Assembly: GCA_022606425.2 (NCBI GenBank)
Contig: JAHDVF020000883.1
Location: forward strand, 992,001-1,056,000
Length of the DNA: 64,000 nucleotides
Reading direction: 5' to 3'
From: Lepidostoma basale
Taxonomy: Eukaryota; Arthropoda; Insecta; Trichoptera; Lepidostomatidae
The position numbers and the translations under genes are program-made. The stretch's first letter is position 1; each line of letters begins with the position of its first letter. Positions 9,463 through 19,307 of the stretch are shown here, piece by piece. Under the pieces are notes generated by a model. It made no database searches and was not told where the DNA came from. It saw only the letters and a list, made by a program, of their open reading frames with translations.

Positions 9463-9720
9463 ATTATCGCTATTCGCGAAATTTGCAAGGTGGAAGATGT
9501 CGTGAGATGGGGCAGACAACGCGGAAGATACTGGTATGCGCATGTGCAGAGGATGGACCCCACCAGAATCCCACACGCTGTGGCGCATCCGATTCCTGCA
9601 GGCTACCATCCCCCCGAAGACCACTAAAGAGATGTAGGGATAGCTGAGAGTCGACCTCCCTAGAGAGTCCAGCCTGATTACAGGAACAGACCAAAGGTTT
9701 AAAAGAAGAAGAAGAAGAAA
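9463..9720 (+). mobile_element. RTE-C fragment, opposite strand
   Basis: Encodes IREICKVEDVVRWGRQRGRY and WYAHVQRMDPTRIPHAVAHP, then a broken C-terminus and (AAG)n at 9704-9720. It overlaps in content with the minus-strand RTE-C piece on its left, so the two make an inverted arrangement of related copies. Confidence 0.8.
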
Positions 9721-9784
9721 AATTGACCCTAATATAATAAATGAATCTCACAGATAGTACTATGTAGGTACTTACGTAATACTT

Positions 9785-10285
9785 TCTCATAACTAACCAA
9801 CTAACTAACTAACCATCACGCCGTCTCCCCGAAGGGGTAGGCAGAAGGAATGGACTGCCACACTTTTCTTTCCTGACATATTTCTCTCGCTCCCTCAACA
9901 TTCATACATCGTGTCATGCACGCGCGTCAATTTCTCTGACTCCTCACATGGCCGACATTCAATATTTGATTTATTTGATCGTGCCACTTTTCCTCGGTCT
10001 TCCTCTATTTCTGGTTCCATTTACATCATTAACATATAATTTTTTTACCATACTTTCTTCATTCATTCTTTCCATGTGTCCAAACCATCTTAATGATCCT
10101 TTCATTAATTTGTTCATGACACCATCATTCGCACCGCATTCACTTCTTATATTTTCATTCGACACTCTATCATACACAGAGAATCCACACATTCGTCTAA
10201 GAGATCTCATTTCTACTGCATTTATTCTACTTTCATCCTTCTTTTGCCAGTTCCATTCATCGCTTCCATACATAAGGGTCGGTAG
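9785..10285 (-). mobile_element. RTE-A fragment, subfamily N
   Basis: Reverse-strand copy with (CTAA)n tail. A 100-residue frame (SDEWNWQKKDESRINAVEMR.. RSRGRPRK-type end) is then shifted near 9990. Truncated at about 10285, where TTTCGGTAGAAGAAC is duplicated. Confidence 0.88.
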
Positions 10286-10505
10286 AAGAACATTTCTTTC
10301 GGTAGAAGAACGCTACTTTCTCATAATAGCTATAATTTCCTTAATAAATGTACAGCAAACAGATTTTTTTCTATAGAAAACACTATCAAAGTGAGTTGAT
10401 CGGTGTCGGCTTCAAAAATAAATTTATAGTTATAGATGAATTCGCAAAAAAACAATATTAGGAAAGCAGAGGGTTTACACAATACAGAAAAAATCGACAA
10501 GAAGT

Positions 10506-10640
10506 AAATAGGACAAACAAGTTTGGGAACCTATGGTTTAGAGCAGAGGTTCCCAAACTTTTTTTGTTCCTTAGACCTCTTGTTGACTTATTTTATTTTG
10601 TGTAGACCCCTTGTTTTCGTAATATAGATAAAAAATCCGG
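10506..10640. repeat. Possible hAT-type MITE end with hairpin
   Basis: AAGTTTGGGAACCTATGG and GCAGAGGTTCCCAAACTT form a short inverted pair. CAGAGGTTCCCAAACTTTTT followed by GACC/CCCCTTG text is typical of hAT terminal regions. A partner-like terminus (GTAGACCCCTTGCCAG.. AGGAACCACTGG) lies at 13450-13510, with later insertions between. Assignment is tentative. Confidence 0.4.
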
Positions 10641-10656
10641 AAAAAACTTATTATAA

Positions 10657-11086
10657 CACAAACTAACAAACAAACAAACAAACTATCACGCCGTTTCCCT
10701 GCAGGGGTAGGCAGAGAGAATGGACCGCCACACTACTCTATCCTGGCACAGCTTTTTAGCTTCCTCCACATTCATACATCGAGTCACACACGCACGTCGA
10801 TTCTTCCGGCTTCTGACATGACCAACCTTTAATATTTGATTAATCTGGTCATGCCATGTTTTCCTCGGTCTACCTCGACTCCTTACTCCATTTACATCGT
10901 TAACGTATACTTTTTTAACCATTCTTTCTTCACCCATGTGCTCCATATGTCCGAACCTTTCATAATTTTGTTCATAATACCTTCTTTCGCTCTACATTCC
11001 TTCCTAATATCAGCATTTGAGATTCTTTCGTACATCGTTCTACCACACATACGTCTTAGGGACCTCATCTCTACCGCATTTATGCC
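10657..11086 (-). mobile_element. RTE-A fragment, subfamily V, (TTTG)n tail
   Basis: The tail on + is ACAAACAAACAAACAAAC. Protein end is PCRETA; the frame is open for 86 codons from MEHMGEERMVKKVYVNDVNG. A deletion of the NxxxWFG part (around 10955) breaks the frame. It joins PLE sequence at 11087. Confidence 0.88.
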
Positions 11087-11400
11087 AGCTTATGGTTGAT
11101 GGGATGATGAGATGCGGTATGCATAACGGAGTCGGTATAGGAAGATTTTCTAAAGATGTTAAAATCTAATTTATTTTTTACTATTGTTATGGAAAGGTCT
11201 AAAAAAATAAGGCATTTATCAAAATCTAATTCCATTGTAAAATTTAAGTTCTTATGCCATGAGTTTAAATATTTAATAAATAATAAATCCATATGCAAAA
11301 TACTTTGCATATAGATTTTCAAAGAGTTTGAATGAACATAAAATTTCATATAATAATTCAATAAAATTACATAAACTAGAGAACCTAGAAATTTTAAAAG
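11087..11400 (-). mobile_element. Penelope-like element RT fragment
   Basis: The reverse frame (about 90 codons) holds KNLNFTMELDFDKCLIFLDL, then NIFRKSSYTDSVMHTASHHP and INHKLA. The pattern FTxE..xxFLDLxI..xxxKxxFxIYRKxTxTDxxxxxxSxHP is the PLE reverse transcriptase C-terminal region. It is cut by RTE-A at HKLA. Together with 1335 and 5800 it documents a PLE family here. Confidence 0.78.
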
Positions 11401-11565
11401 CCATAAAATCTGAATAGAATATCGTCAACAATCAAATTCCTGAGTCTTTTCATTTAGTGTTCAGTACATTAAAAACCTTTTCATATTATAATATTATAAA
11501 ACATTAATATAACTTTTTTACCTTTTGATGTCCATTAATAATATTCAATCAATTAACCAATCAAA

Positions 11566-12198
11566 TCAAATCAGTTTATTTACTCAAAAGACATTACAAA
11601 CAGCATAAATGTTTAAGGCATCTACTGAGCACAGGTAAAATATTATACACATACACCATAATACCAGGAACGCATTAGTGATGGTTCGACATTAGGAAGA
11701 CAAGATACTTTCTAAAGTCAAGAGTATTGGTCCCCTGAACGAACCTTCACTAATATGAAAGACGTCGATCTCCGAGGAGACCGCGTTCAGCAAACTAATT
11801 GCTCTTCCCACCGGTGTCACCAGAGGCAGATTGGTTCTGGTGGCCGGTATGTAAAACAATCTGTGCTGTCGCTGTCGGAGATATCTATCGGGGACAAAAA
11901 TACCAACATCCTTCAGTACGGCCGAGTTCTCGAAGTATCCCCTAATTAATCTAAAGAAATAGGTTATTAGATGTCCATCTCTTCGAAGCTGTAGAGAATT
12001 GGTTCCGAGCATTCTCAAAAGAAATGCCGTGGGATAGAGGCACGGATAACTACCATACTCCCTCATGTAGAGATACCCCAGAAAAATTTTCTAAACCCTC
12101 TCCAGCATAACGGAATATCTCGCCTCGTGAGGACTCCATATCACAGAACCACTTTCGATCCTGCTCCGAACCAACGCGTTGTATAGGACTCTGAGCAA
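11566..12198 (-). mobile_element. Jky-1 copy, 3' end
   Basis: Reverse-strand element beginning with a CAAATCAAATCA tail. The encoded C-terminus has MREYGSYPCLYPTAFLLRML, VGIFVPDRYLRQRQHRLFYI and RTNLPLVTPVGRAISLLNAV. It is a Jockey/CR1-like ORF2 C-terminal domain. 5'-truncated near 12198 with a frameshift around 12070. Confidence 0.85.
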
Positions 12199-12480
12199 AT
12201 TGCGTTATTCACTTATTTGTTTGTTTATTTATTTTCATAATTTTGTCTGAATCATCCATATTATAAAATTTCACGTATAATTGCTGCTACCTAATTACCG
12301 GTATTCCCACCTTATAATTAAGGATTATTAAATTATTTACAATATTAATAATCCGTCTGACTCATGGATGTTGAATTTCTTTAAGGTATAATTCCTGTTA
12401 CTTAATTTCTGTGTTTTCCAATCTTAATTGCTTATATTATTGTGTGTAGTTTCATCCCCTATTAATAATCGTGTTTACTA
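12199..12480. other. AT-rich spacer, no feature recognised
   Basis: No coding frame or family match was seen between the Jky-1 copy and the hairpin that follows. Confidence 0.4.
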
Positions 12481-12482
12481 TG

Positions 12483-12640
12483 TTTGATGTGTTTTTGGGT
12501 AACACCGTGTGATAACTCCTTCTCGACCGGCGTTTCGGAGATCGTTGCAGTCTCCATCTTCAGAGTAATGAATCAAAATCTCTATTGAAAGTCGGTCGAG
12601 AAGGAGTTATCACACGGTGTTACCCAAACACATCAAACAT
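12483..12640. repeat. FB5 inverted duplication of a hammerhead-bearing end
   Basis: Arms GATGTGTTTTTGGGTAACAC.. CTTCTCGACCG and CGGTCGAGAAGGAG.. GGTGTTACCCAAACACATC are nearly perfect (about 48 bp each). The left arm continues into the hammerhead-like core at 12525-12563. The arrangement looks like two element ends head to head, as described for some PLE copies. Confidence 0.72.
12525..12563 (-). ncRNA. Hammerhead ribozyme-like motif
   Basis: Reverse strand: CTGAAGA (CUGANGA), helix II GGAGA..TCTCC (5 perfect pairs around CTGCAACGA), GAAAC, tetraloop GCCG, then GTC with AC/GT forming a 2-bp helix III. All conserved core positions of a minimal type I hammerhead are present. Helix I is not clearly paired by eye. 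Confidence 0.6.
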
Positions 12641-12704
12641 ATTGCTGCCAACCAATCCACGCAATCGTATTTACTATTTAAATGAAATCTTTCTGTATTT
12701 ATAT

Positions 12705-13240
12705 TTAACTAACTTAACTAACTTACCATCACGCCGTCTCACCGGAGGGGTAGGCAGAAAGAATGGAACGCCACACTGCTCTGTCCTGACATACGTCTCT
12801 CGCTTCCTCTACATTCATACATCTTGTCATGCACGCACGTCGATTTTTCCGACTCCTCACGTGACCGACATTCAATTTTTGATTGATTTGATCGTGCCAC
12901 GTTTTCCTCGGCCTTCCTCTATTTCTAGCTCCGTTCACGCCGTTTACATATACCTTCTTTACCATTCTGTCTTCACTCATTCTTTCCATGTGTCCAAACC
13001 ATCTTAATGACCCTTTCCTTATTTTGTTCATAACACTTTCATTCGCACCACATTCACTTATTATACTTGCATTTGTCACTCTATCATAAACAGATTTGCC
13101 ACACATTCGTCTTAGAGATCTCATTTCTACTGCATTTATTCTACTTTCATCCTTCTTTTGCCAGTTCCATGCTTCACTTACATACATAAGGGTCGGCACA
13201 AGAACACCATTGTGCACTGCCATCTTAGCTTTTTTGGATA
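12705..13240 (-). mobile_element. RTE-A short unit, subfamily S
   Basis: Reverse-strand unit with an irregular CTAA/CTTAA tail. A 164-codon frame is open from MAVHNGVLVPTLMYVSEAWN to PSGETA, with the S-specific GANESVMNKIRKGSLRW. The 5' boundary (TTAGCTTTTTTGGATAAGC) is the recurrent one. Confidence 0.9.
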
Positions 13241-13261
13241 AGCTATATAAATATTTATAAT

Positions 13262-13385
13262 TAGTTTATTGTAATACCTGACGATGGTAACATCGGTTAC
13301 CGAAACAGCTGTCGCACGATTTCATAAAAATAAACTCAATTTTTGATATTAAAACAGTGTTTTTAATTTAAACAGTGAATAAAAG
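13262..13385 (+). mobile_element. PLE-A terminal repeat piece (carries hammerhead)
   Basis: Holds the hammerhead-like core plus the downstream GATATTAAAACAGTGTTTTT and AAACAGTGAATAA, shared with ends at 22500, 63184 and (diverged) 5964. No protein-coding part is attached. Confidence 0.6.
13278..13313 (+). ncRNA. Hammerhead ribozyme-like motif, PLE-A (best helix II)
   Basis: CTGACGA, helix II GGTAAC-ATC..-GTTACC (6 perfect pairs), GAAAC, AGCT loop, GTC. Compared with GCCAAC/GTTGGC in sister copies, two base pairs changed on both strands of the stem, which is compensatory. Helix III is the minimal AC/GT pair. The predicted cut follows GTC. Confidence 0.65.
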
Positions 13386-13825
13386 AGAAACACTATCAAA
13401 ATTTCAATATTCGGCTTCAATTTAGTTTAACCATCTCATAGACCCCAATTGTCGTAGACCCCTTGCCAGTCGAAATCGACCCCCTGCAAGACCACTTCAG
13501 GAACCACTGGTTAAGAGTATTAAAAATGCATCTAAACAAACTTTTTGTCTAGTGTGTATTTTAGGAATTATCGTTTTTTACTTTCTGAATAAATCTATAA
13601 ATTGTGAATGACTCCTTTATCGTCGAGTTAAGTATGTTTTCTTCCTTTTGAAAATTAGCTCCATAAATTTAATTTAAAAAGTAATTTAGATATAAAAGAT
13701 AAATGAAGGTAAGTGATTTGGGTTTCCGAAATAAATAAATAAAAAATAACATCTAACATTCGTAAAAAATAATATTTTCATAACAACATAATTATCCATC
13801 ATAATAAATAAATATAACTAACTAA

Positions 13826-14045
13826 CTAACTAACCATCACGCCGTCTCCCCGAAAGGGTAGGCAGAAAGAATGGACTGTCACACTTAATCGATGCGGCAC
13901 TCCATCCTTCTCTTTTCGCCCCGCGGGAGACGCGGTGTGATGGGTTGCGAACCTCATCGCCACCAATAGGCATCTCCCGCGCACACTTCGATCTTCCAAC
14001 ACCCACAAAATAAATCTAAAACAATAATATAAAATACAATGATAT
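13826..14045 (-). mobile_element. Element S, copy 2
   Basis: Reverse-strand copy. The RTE-A-like end (CCATCACGCCGTCTCCCCG) follows (CTAA)n at the left. The S-specific CGGTGTGATGGGTTGCGAAC and CACCAATAGGCATCTCCCGC follow. Its first half matches copy 3 at 44367 nearly base for base. Confidence 0.78.
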
Positions 14046-14335
14046 AGAATATTGAAGAAATTATTCAAATTGTCATTGGAACAAATGAAAAATTTGTTTT
14101 TACACCTGTCAAAATTCTTTATATAAACGAAAAAACTTGTATAATTTTGACATCAAAACAGTACAAACGTATTACGTCTCACAATTAACTATTATAAAGT
14201 GCGGCAACAATCAAATTGACCAAAACAATTCACTTATACACGTAATTTTTATAATTCACGGCAGCACCACATTGAACCAAACCAAATTTTCAAAATCAGA
14301 ATTATTATTATTATTATTTTGTTGAATCGCTTTTT

Positions 14336-14562
14336 ACATCATTACAGCGCAATCCAAATCGATGTAAAGGGTATAGCTATCTATCATTTTGATTCTCATG
14401 ATATGTGATACGTAGCCAATCTATCGCCATCTTATTGTCACGTGAATTCTACACCAGACCAAAGGCAGTGTGACCATCACACTGCCAGGAATCGCCGGGA
14501 ATCGAACCCGGGACCTTTGGGGTGGCAGTCAAAGCACTTACCACTCGGCCACGAAGGTCGTC
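14336..14562 (-). mobile_element. SINE-T1, copy a (tRNA-derived)
   Basis: Reverse strand: TGGCCGAGTGG (A box), GGTTCGATTCC (B box, 14498-14508), then a body with GTGTAGAATTCACGTGAC and GGCGATAGATTGGCTACG, ending GATAGCTATACCCTTTA. The tRNA-like head is about 70 nt. Sister copies are at 19308 and 45504. Confidence 0.82.
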
Positions 14563-14659
14563 AAATATATTTTCTACGACATAAATAATAGAAAAATATC
14601 AATTTTCAGTTTTTAATTAAATAAAAAATATGTTATATAAATGGGTCACGTGTAGAGTT

Positions 14660-14782
14660 GGATAATTCGACTGCGTGCATGACACGATGTATGAATGTAG
14701 AGGAATGTAGATAAGTATTCCATTATTTCTACCTACCCCTTTGGGTAGGCGGAGTGATGGGTAGCTAGTTAGTTAATTTTAA
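14660..14782 (+). mobile_element. RTE-A 3' remnant
   Basis: GCGTGCATGACACGATGTAT, ACCTACCCCTTTGGGTAGGC and TTAGTTAG mark a worn 3' end with internal loss. Confidence 0.7.
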
Positions 14783-14809
14783 ATAATGTTTAAGTTTTAT
14801 ATATCAACC

Positions 14810-15270
14810 CAAATATGGAAGTGAAGCATAGAACTATCAGAAGAAGGATGAGGGCAGAATAAATGCGGTAGAGATGAGGTCAGTAAGACGTGTGTATGAT
14901 AAAACGATGTACGATAGAATTTAAAATGTTGATATAATGAAGGAATGTAGAGCGGAAGAAAGTATTATGAACAAAATTATGAAAGGATCACTGTGTTGTT
15001 TTGGACATATGGAACGCATGGATGAAGAATTAATGGTTAGGAAAGTATACGTTAATGGTGTGAATGAAATATGGAGTCATGGGAAACCGAGGAAAACTTG
15101 ACATGATCAGATCAATCTAATTTTAAAGGTCGGCCATGTCGGCCAATCGACGTGCGTGTGTGACTCCTGTATGAAAGCGGAGGAAGCTAGAGACATGTGT
15201 CAGGATGAGGTTGTGTGGTGGTCCATTTTCTCTGACTACTCCTTCGAATAACGGCGTGATGGTTTCGTTG
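14810..15270 (+). mobile_element. RTE-A copy, V-like, heavily mutated
   Basis: Runs from CAACCCAAATATGGAAGTGA to GATGGTTTCGTTGTTCTGG. The ancestral reading is clear (GKPRKT, AxxCMKAEEARDMC) but stops and shifts are frequent. The tail is TTG-like rather than TTAG, as expected for V. Confidence 0.8.
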
Positions 15271-15320
15271 TTCTGGTTATGGTTTCTTAAACAAATATGT
15301 AAAACTCTATTTTAATCTAA

Positions 15321-15695
15321 TTAACTAACTAACTAACTAACCATCACACCGTCTCCCCGAAGGGGTAGGCAGAAATAATGGACTGCCACATTTTTCTTTC
15401 CTGACATATTTTCGCGCTTCCTTAACATTCATAAATCGATATCTCTGACTCCTCACGTGGCCGACATTCAATCATTGATTTACTCTTATTTGATCGTGCC
15501 ACGTTTTCCTCGGTCTTCCTCTATTTCTGGTTCCATTTACATCGTTAACATATAAATTTTTAACCACTCTTTATTCATACATTCTTTCCATATGTCCAAA
15601 CCATCTTAATAATCCATTTTATTTTTTTGTTCATAACACCATCATTCGCACCGCATTCACTTCTTGTATTTTCATTCGACACTCTATCATACACA
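15321..15695 (-). mobile_element. RTE-A fragment, subfamily N
   Basis: Reverse-strand copy with a (CTAA)4 tail, short deletions around 15435, and 5' truncation at the DRVSNENI segment, where FB1 begins. Confidence 0.85.
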
Positions 15696-15704
15696 ATCTA
15701 TTTA

Positions 15705-15860
15705 ATATGAATGAAGATATACATTTTATAATAGTTTTATTATATTTTATGGGAATGACACGTTTTACCTTGCTAAGGCATTATCAAATTAAGAAACGTG
15801 TGATTAAAATTATTTTAAAATAAAACTTCTAGAAAACAGACGTTCGTATTTGTAATTAGT
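15705..15860. repeat. FB1 fold-back, copy c
   Basis: Left arm with TTTTACCTTGCTAAGGCATTATC and right terminus AAAACTTCTAGAAAACAGACGT. The second core is largely lost. Confidence 0.55.
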
Positions 15861-15861
15861 G

Positions 15862-16297
15862 TGAAAATACACCGCTAGATGTCATTAATTCGAAGAAAGT
15901 GACATTTGAATTACGCCATATTGCGTTATCGAAAGTGTCTCTTGATTGTTCATGGTTGGTGTTGTTACAACCACTACATCTGGCTCTTGTTATGATGGGT
16001 TATTGAATGTATCTCTGCTTGAATTCATGATGATAATATGAAGCGATGGTTTGCAGTTATTGTTACACTGTTACATCATTTGTAAACAAAAGAAGAAAAA
16101 AAACAGTCATCTTGAAACTATTGCATAATAGAAACGATTCAAAAACGATTTTTGCAACTCAGGGAATACAATTTCTATATATTTTTGTATTCCTCATTAT
16201 TTCTCACATAAATATTTAGATTTCAACACCCTCAAAACGCGTCAAATGATATTTTTTGGTAAGCATTATTTTTAAATAGTTATTTTATTATTTTTTT
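15862..16297. other. Spacer, no feature recognised
   Basis: Mixed-composition sequence without long frames or family matches. Confidence 0.35.
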
Positions 16298-16332
16298 CTA
16301 CCTAACCATTCGGGGAGACAGCGTGATGGTTA
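16298..16332 (+). mobile_element. RTE-A 3' terminal scrap
   Basis: CTACCTAACCATTCGGGGAG followed by ACAGCGTGATGGTTA: only the terminal signature of RTE-A remains, cut by RTE-D. Confidence 0.55.
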
Positions 16333-16335
16333 TTT

Positions 16336-17192
16336 TTTTTCTTCTTCTTCTTCCTTATTGTAGACCTACGTGGTCTGTTCTCCAGAGTGTTGCTCTTCCT
16401 GTGAAGTAGACTCCCAGCTGTCCTTCCATCTTTTAGTGGGTCTTCCACGAGGACGAGTCCCATTAGGTTGATTATGCAATGCAATATAGGGGAGTCTGGT
16501 GGTGTCCATTCTTTGGACATGACCGTACCAGTCCCCTTTTCGCTGTCTGCTCCATCTTATAATATCCTCAACCTCATATATCTCTATTATTCTGGTGTTC
16601 CTCACGCGATCTCTCAATGTCTTGCCTGCTATCGTCTTAAGTGTCTTCATTTCGGAAGTCCTCAAAACTTTTTTGGTCCTTACTGTGTCTGCCCTTGCTT
16701 CGACGCCATGGGTTTTTATTGGTCTTACGCATGCTTTATAGATTCTCATCTTACTCTTAACGGCCATGTCTTTGTTTTTCCATATTGTGGATTTTAGAGC
16801 CCCAGAGATTGCAGCTGCCTTGTTAACTTGGGCTTGTATTTCTTCCCGTAGATCAGTTCCCTCACCAGGTCTATGCCTAGATACTTGAAGGTCCTGACCT
16901 GTTCTATGGGTTGATTTTCTATAACCAGGTTACATGTTTTGGGTGTTTTGGAAAAGGTCATACATTTTGTTATTTCGATAGAGATCGCCATGTTGTATTT
17001 CTTACAGGCGTGATGTAGTCTGTCTAGCATTTTTTGTAGGTCATTATTGTTTTCAGCTATGATTATAGCATCGTCTGCATAACAGATCACATTGATAATT
17101 TGCTCTCCCATCCTATATCCCAGTTGTAGCGATTGGGTCTTCTCTATGAGTTTGTCTATTATCAGATTGAACAGAAAAGGGCTTTATTAAAT
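16336..17192 (-). mobile_element. RTE-D copy with partial RT (YADD)
   Basis: Reverse strand from an AAG-type tail (16341-16353) through HVQRMDTTRLPYIALHNQ and KTLKTIAGKTLRDRVRNTRI to the RT catalytic segment VICYADDAIIIAENNNDLQK and upstream FNLIIDKLIEKT. The YADD box, SIEITKCMTFS and FKYLGIDL motifs are the RT palm/thumb. A frameshift near 16795 separates RT from the C-terminal part; the N-terminal endonuclease is missing. Confidence 0.87.
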
Positions 17193-17239
17193 ACTGTAAT
17201 AACTAAATTTATACGTTTTCTAGAGCTATAGAAGAACAA

Positions 17240-17400
17240 GGGGCCATATCTAATTGAATGCACCAAATTGCCGTACTGATGCGCTTCTAAGATCTCCTGT
17301 ATTGAAGGCGATTCATCTTCTAAATGAGGTGGCAACGGAGACAGACCTCTTTAGATGCAACTATAGTGGAATTTGTGAACACTCTAATGATAACAGCTAC
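17240..17400 (+). mobile_element. Jky-1-like C-terminal fragment, diverged
   Basis: The frame reads RTDALLRSPVLKAIHLLNEV and ATETDLF, aligning with RTNLPLVTPVGRAISLLNAV of Jky-1. Diverged and short. Confidence 0.5.
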
Positions 17401-17432
17401 AAAGAGGTAATCAACTTAATAATAATAACTGA

Positions 17433-17672
17433 CTAACTAACTAACTAACCATCACGCCGTCTCCCCGAAGGGGTAGCAGAAATAATGGATTGCCACACTT
17501 TTCTTTCCTGACATATTCATCTCGCTTCCTCAACATTCATACATCGTGTCATACACGCGCGTCGATTTCTCTGACTCCTCAATATTTGATTGATTTGATC
17601 ATGCCACTGTCTTCCTCTATTTCCTGTTCCGCTCACATAGCTAACGTAATATGTCTTCATTCATTCATATGT
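17433..17672 (-). mobile_element. RTE-A fragment, subfamily N
   Basis: Reverse-strand 3' piece with CTAA tail and deletions in the GHVRSQ and VNDVNG parts. It ends at FGHMERM-region remnants. Confidence 0.8.
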
Positions 17673-17739
17673 CGCTTTTAAAGGCACCTAGGATTTTAAA
17701 TTAATGATATTTGAATTTATGTTACAATCTTCAATATGA

Positions 17740-17852
17740 GCAGAAAATAGCTCATTATTATGAAGAAGGAATCTGGTCGTGTCCAGGCTTGAACCCAAGT
17801 CCCCTGGATCAGGAGCCAAGCGTTCTATCCCTGAGGCCCTAGACCACTAATG
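17740..17852 (-). mobile_element. SINE-T2, second copy
   Basis: Reverse strand has GTGGTCTAGGGCCTCAGGGA, then TCCTGATCCAGGGGACTTGG and B box GGGTTCAAGCC, then CGACCAGATTCC. Compared with the copy at 6118 there is an insertion in the A-box region. Confidence 0.68.
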
Positions 17853-17924
17853 AACCTTTCATTGTATTATTTATAACGCTTTCACTCGCACAGTACTCTT
17901 TCCAGAATTTGTAATATATTTTTT

Positions 17925-18045
17925 ATGAATACTGCCTCACTGATACCGAAAATGCCAAAATCCGAGACAATTAGATTCAATGTCCGAATTGCTCTTCCTA
18001 CTGGCATCACCAAAGGCAGGTTGGTTCTGCGTGACGGAGCAAAGA
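17925..18045 (-). mobile_element. Jky-1-like C-terminal fragment
   Basis: The reverse strand reads RRTNLPLVMPVGRAIRTLNL and VSDFGIFGIS, the Jky-1/2 C-terminal motif. Joined at 18045 to an unrelated RTE piece. Confidence 0.65.
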
Positions 18046-18165
18046 ACAGTTCCCACACCGCGCCTACCCTCGATCTTCCCTTTCATGATGAGGTGCAGCA
18101 GATCGTAGTTCTCGTTGCGGAGAGAGTGTCCCAAACATGTCATCTTTCAAGGCTTCACATCACAT
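18045..18165 (-). mobile_element. RTE fragment (GHxLRNExYxLLxLI type)
   Basis: The reverse frame CLGHSLRNENYDLLHLIMKG, KIEGRRGVG matches the GHILRNxKYxLLQLIxxGKIxGxRGxGR segment of another RTE lineage, distinct from RTE-A to H. Confidence 0.65.
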
Positions 18166-18504
18166 CAGTCGTCCAGCTTTTATCTACAAAATATTAAATA
18201 CTAATTTAAAATTTATAAAGATGAAACGGGTTTCAATTCACCCTGTGTGAGATAGTTTAATGTGAGTAAAAATTCCAAGTATGATTATACCCACGTGCGT
18301 AATTTGTATGTAAATTTACTGGAAAAAACCCCAATGTAAGATGTAGTTATTTTTAACAAACAATATAAATTTATTGCACTGGAGTAACATACGATAAATA
18401 ACCGTAATTTGCGAGGTCAGGCTAGGTCGTTAGCTCCAGTTGATAATGAAGACTTTGGATAGGACCTATCTGATACACATTAAAAATAAAAATAAACACC
18501 CATC

Positions 18505-18975
18505 AACTTGAAGAGGAAAGTATACGAAGCTTGTGTTCTGCCAGTAAGTACATGTGGTCTTGAAACTGCCACTCTGACAAAGCACAGTACAGAGAGACTA
18601 AGAGTCATGCAGCGAGCGATGGAGAGAGCCATGCTAGGCCTGTCCCTTAGAGATAGAGTCAGGAACGAAACGGTGAGGGATAAAACAAGAGTCACAGACG
18701 TGATTCACCGGGTGACGACTTTAAAATGGAAATGGGCAGGGCATGTCGCTAGAGCTGCAGACGAAAGATGGACCAAAATACTGCTGAATTGGAGACCGAG
18801 ATACACGAGAAGAAGAGTAGGAAGACCACAAATGAGGTGGAGGGATGACCTGGAACGATACGCTGGGTCGCTATGGATGCAGACTGAGCAGGAGAGATCG
18901 ACATGGAGGGACATGGAGGAGGCTTTCGTACAAGAGTGGACGGCGATAAGCTGATGAAGAAGAAGAAGAAGATAG
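18505..18975 (+). mobile_element. RTE-B copy, 3' end
   Basis: The 148-codon frame is uninterrupted: MKRKVYEACVLPVSTCGLET, MERAMLGLSLRDRVRNETVR, WAGHVARAADERWTKILLNW, RRRVGRPQMRWRDDLERYAG, ending VQEWTAIS, stop and (AAG)n. This C-terminal type is widespread in insect RTE elements. A near copy is at 33648. Confidence 0.88.
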
Positions 18976-19007
18976 CCTTAAGCGAAATATAAGAGCTTAG
19001 TAGATAA

Positions 19008-19307
19008 TAAGGGTGTTTGGTAGCTATCCGTGGCTTTATCACACTGAATTTCTCTTGGGCATGCTGGGGACCAATACCCTACAGATAAGGAGGGACGTGT
19101 CCACAATTATTCATTCTTTCAGACTTATCAGGGGAATCTTTGAGATTTCCATCATCTTGGAGAGTATCCATCTTTACGTTCCGGATGATTATCTTTGACA
19201 GCGTCGGTACAGACTGTTTTATCTTCCAACATCCATAAACAACCTCTCTCCGGTGCGGAGAGCAATCCAACTACTGAACATGATCGACTACTTTTTAATC
19301 GCAGCGC
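19008..19307 (+). mobile_element. Jky-1 copy, left part (split by SINE-T1)
   Basis: Encodes FGSYPWLYHTEFLLGMLGTN, FRLIRGIFEISIILESIHLY, VPDDYL, then a stop. The Jky-1 text continues to CTGAACATGATCG where the SINE begins; the 3' UTR resumes at 19467. Confidence 0.82.

Noticed and set aside
9463..9627. Separate gene on + strand
   Set aside because: It is the IREICKVEDVVRW.. tail of RTE-C joined to a non-coding end.
10541..13510. One large hAT transposon between facing TIR-like ends
   Set aside because: The ends are only loosely similar, and the interior is made of unrelated RTE-A, PLE and Jky-1 fragments without transposase; not provable by eye.
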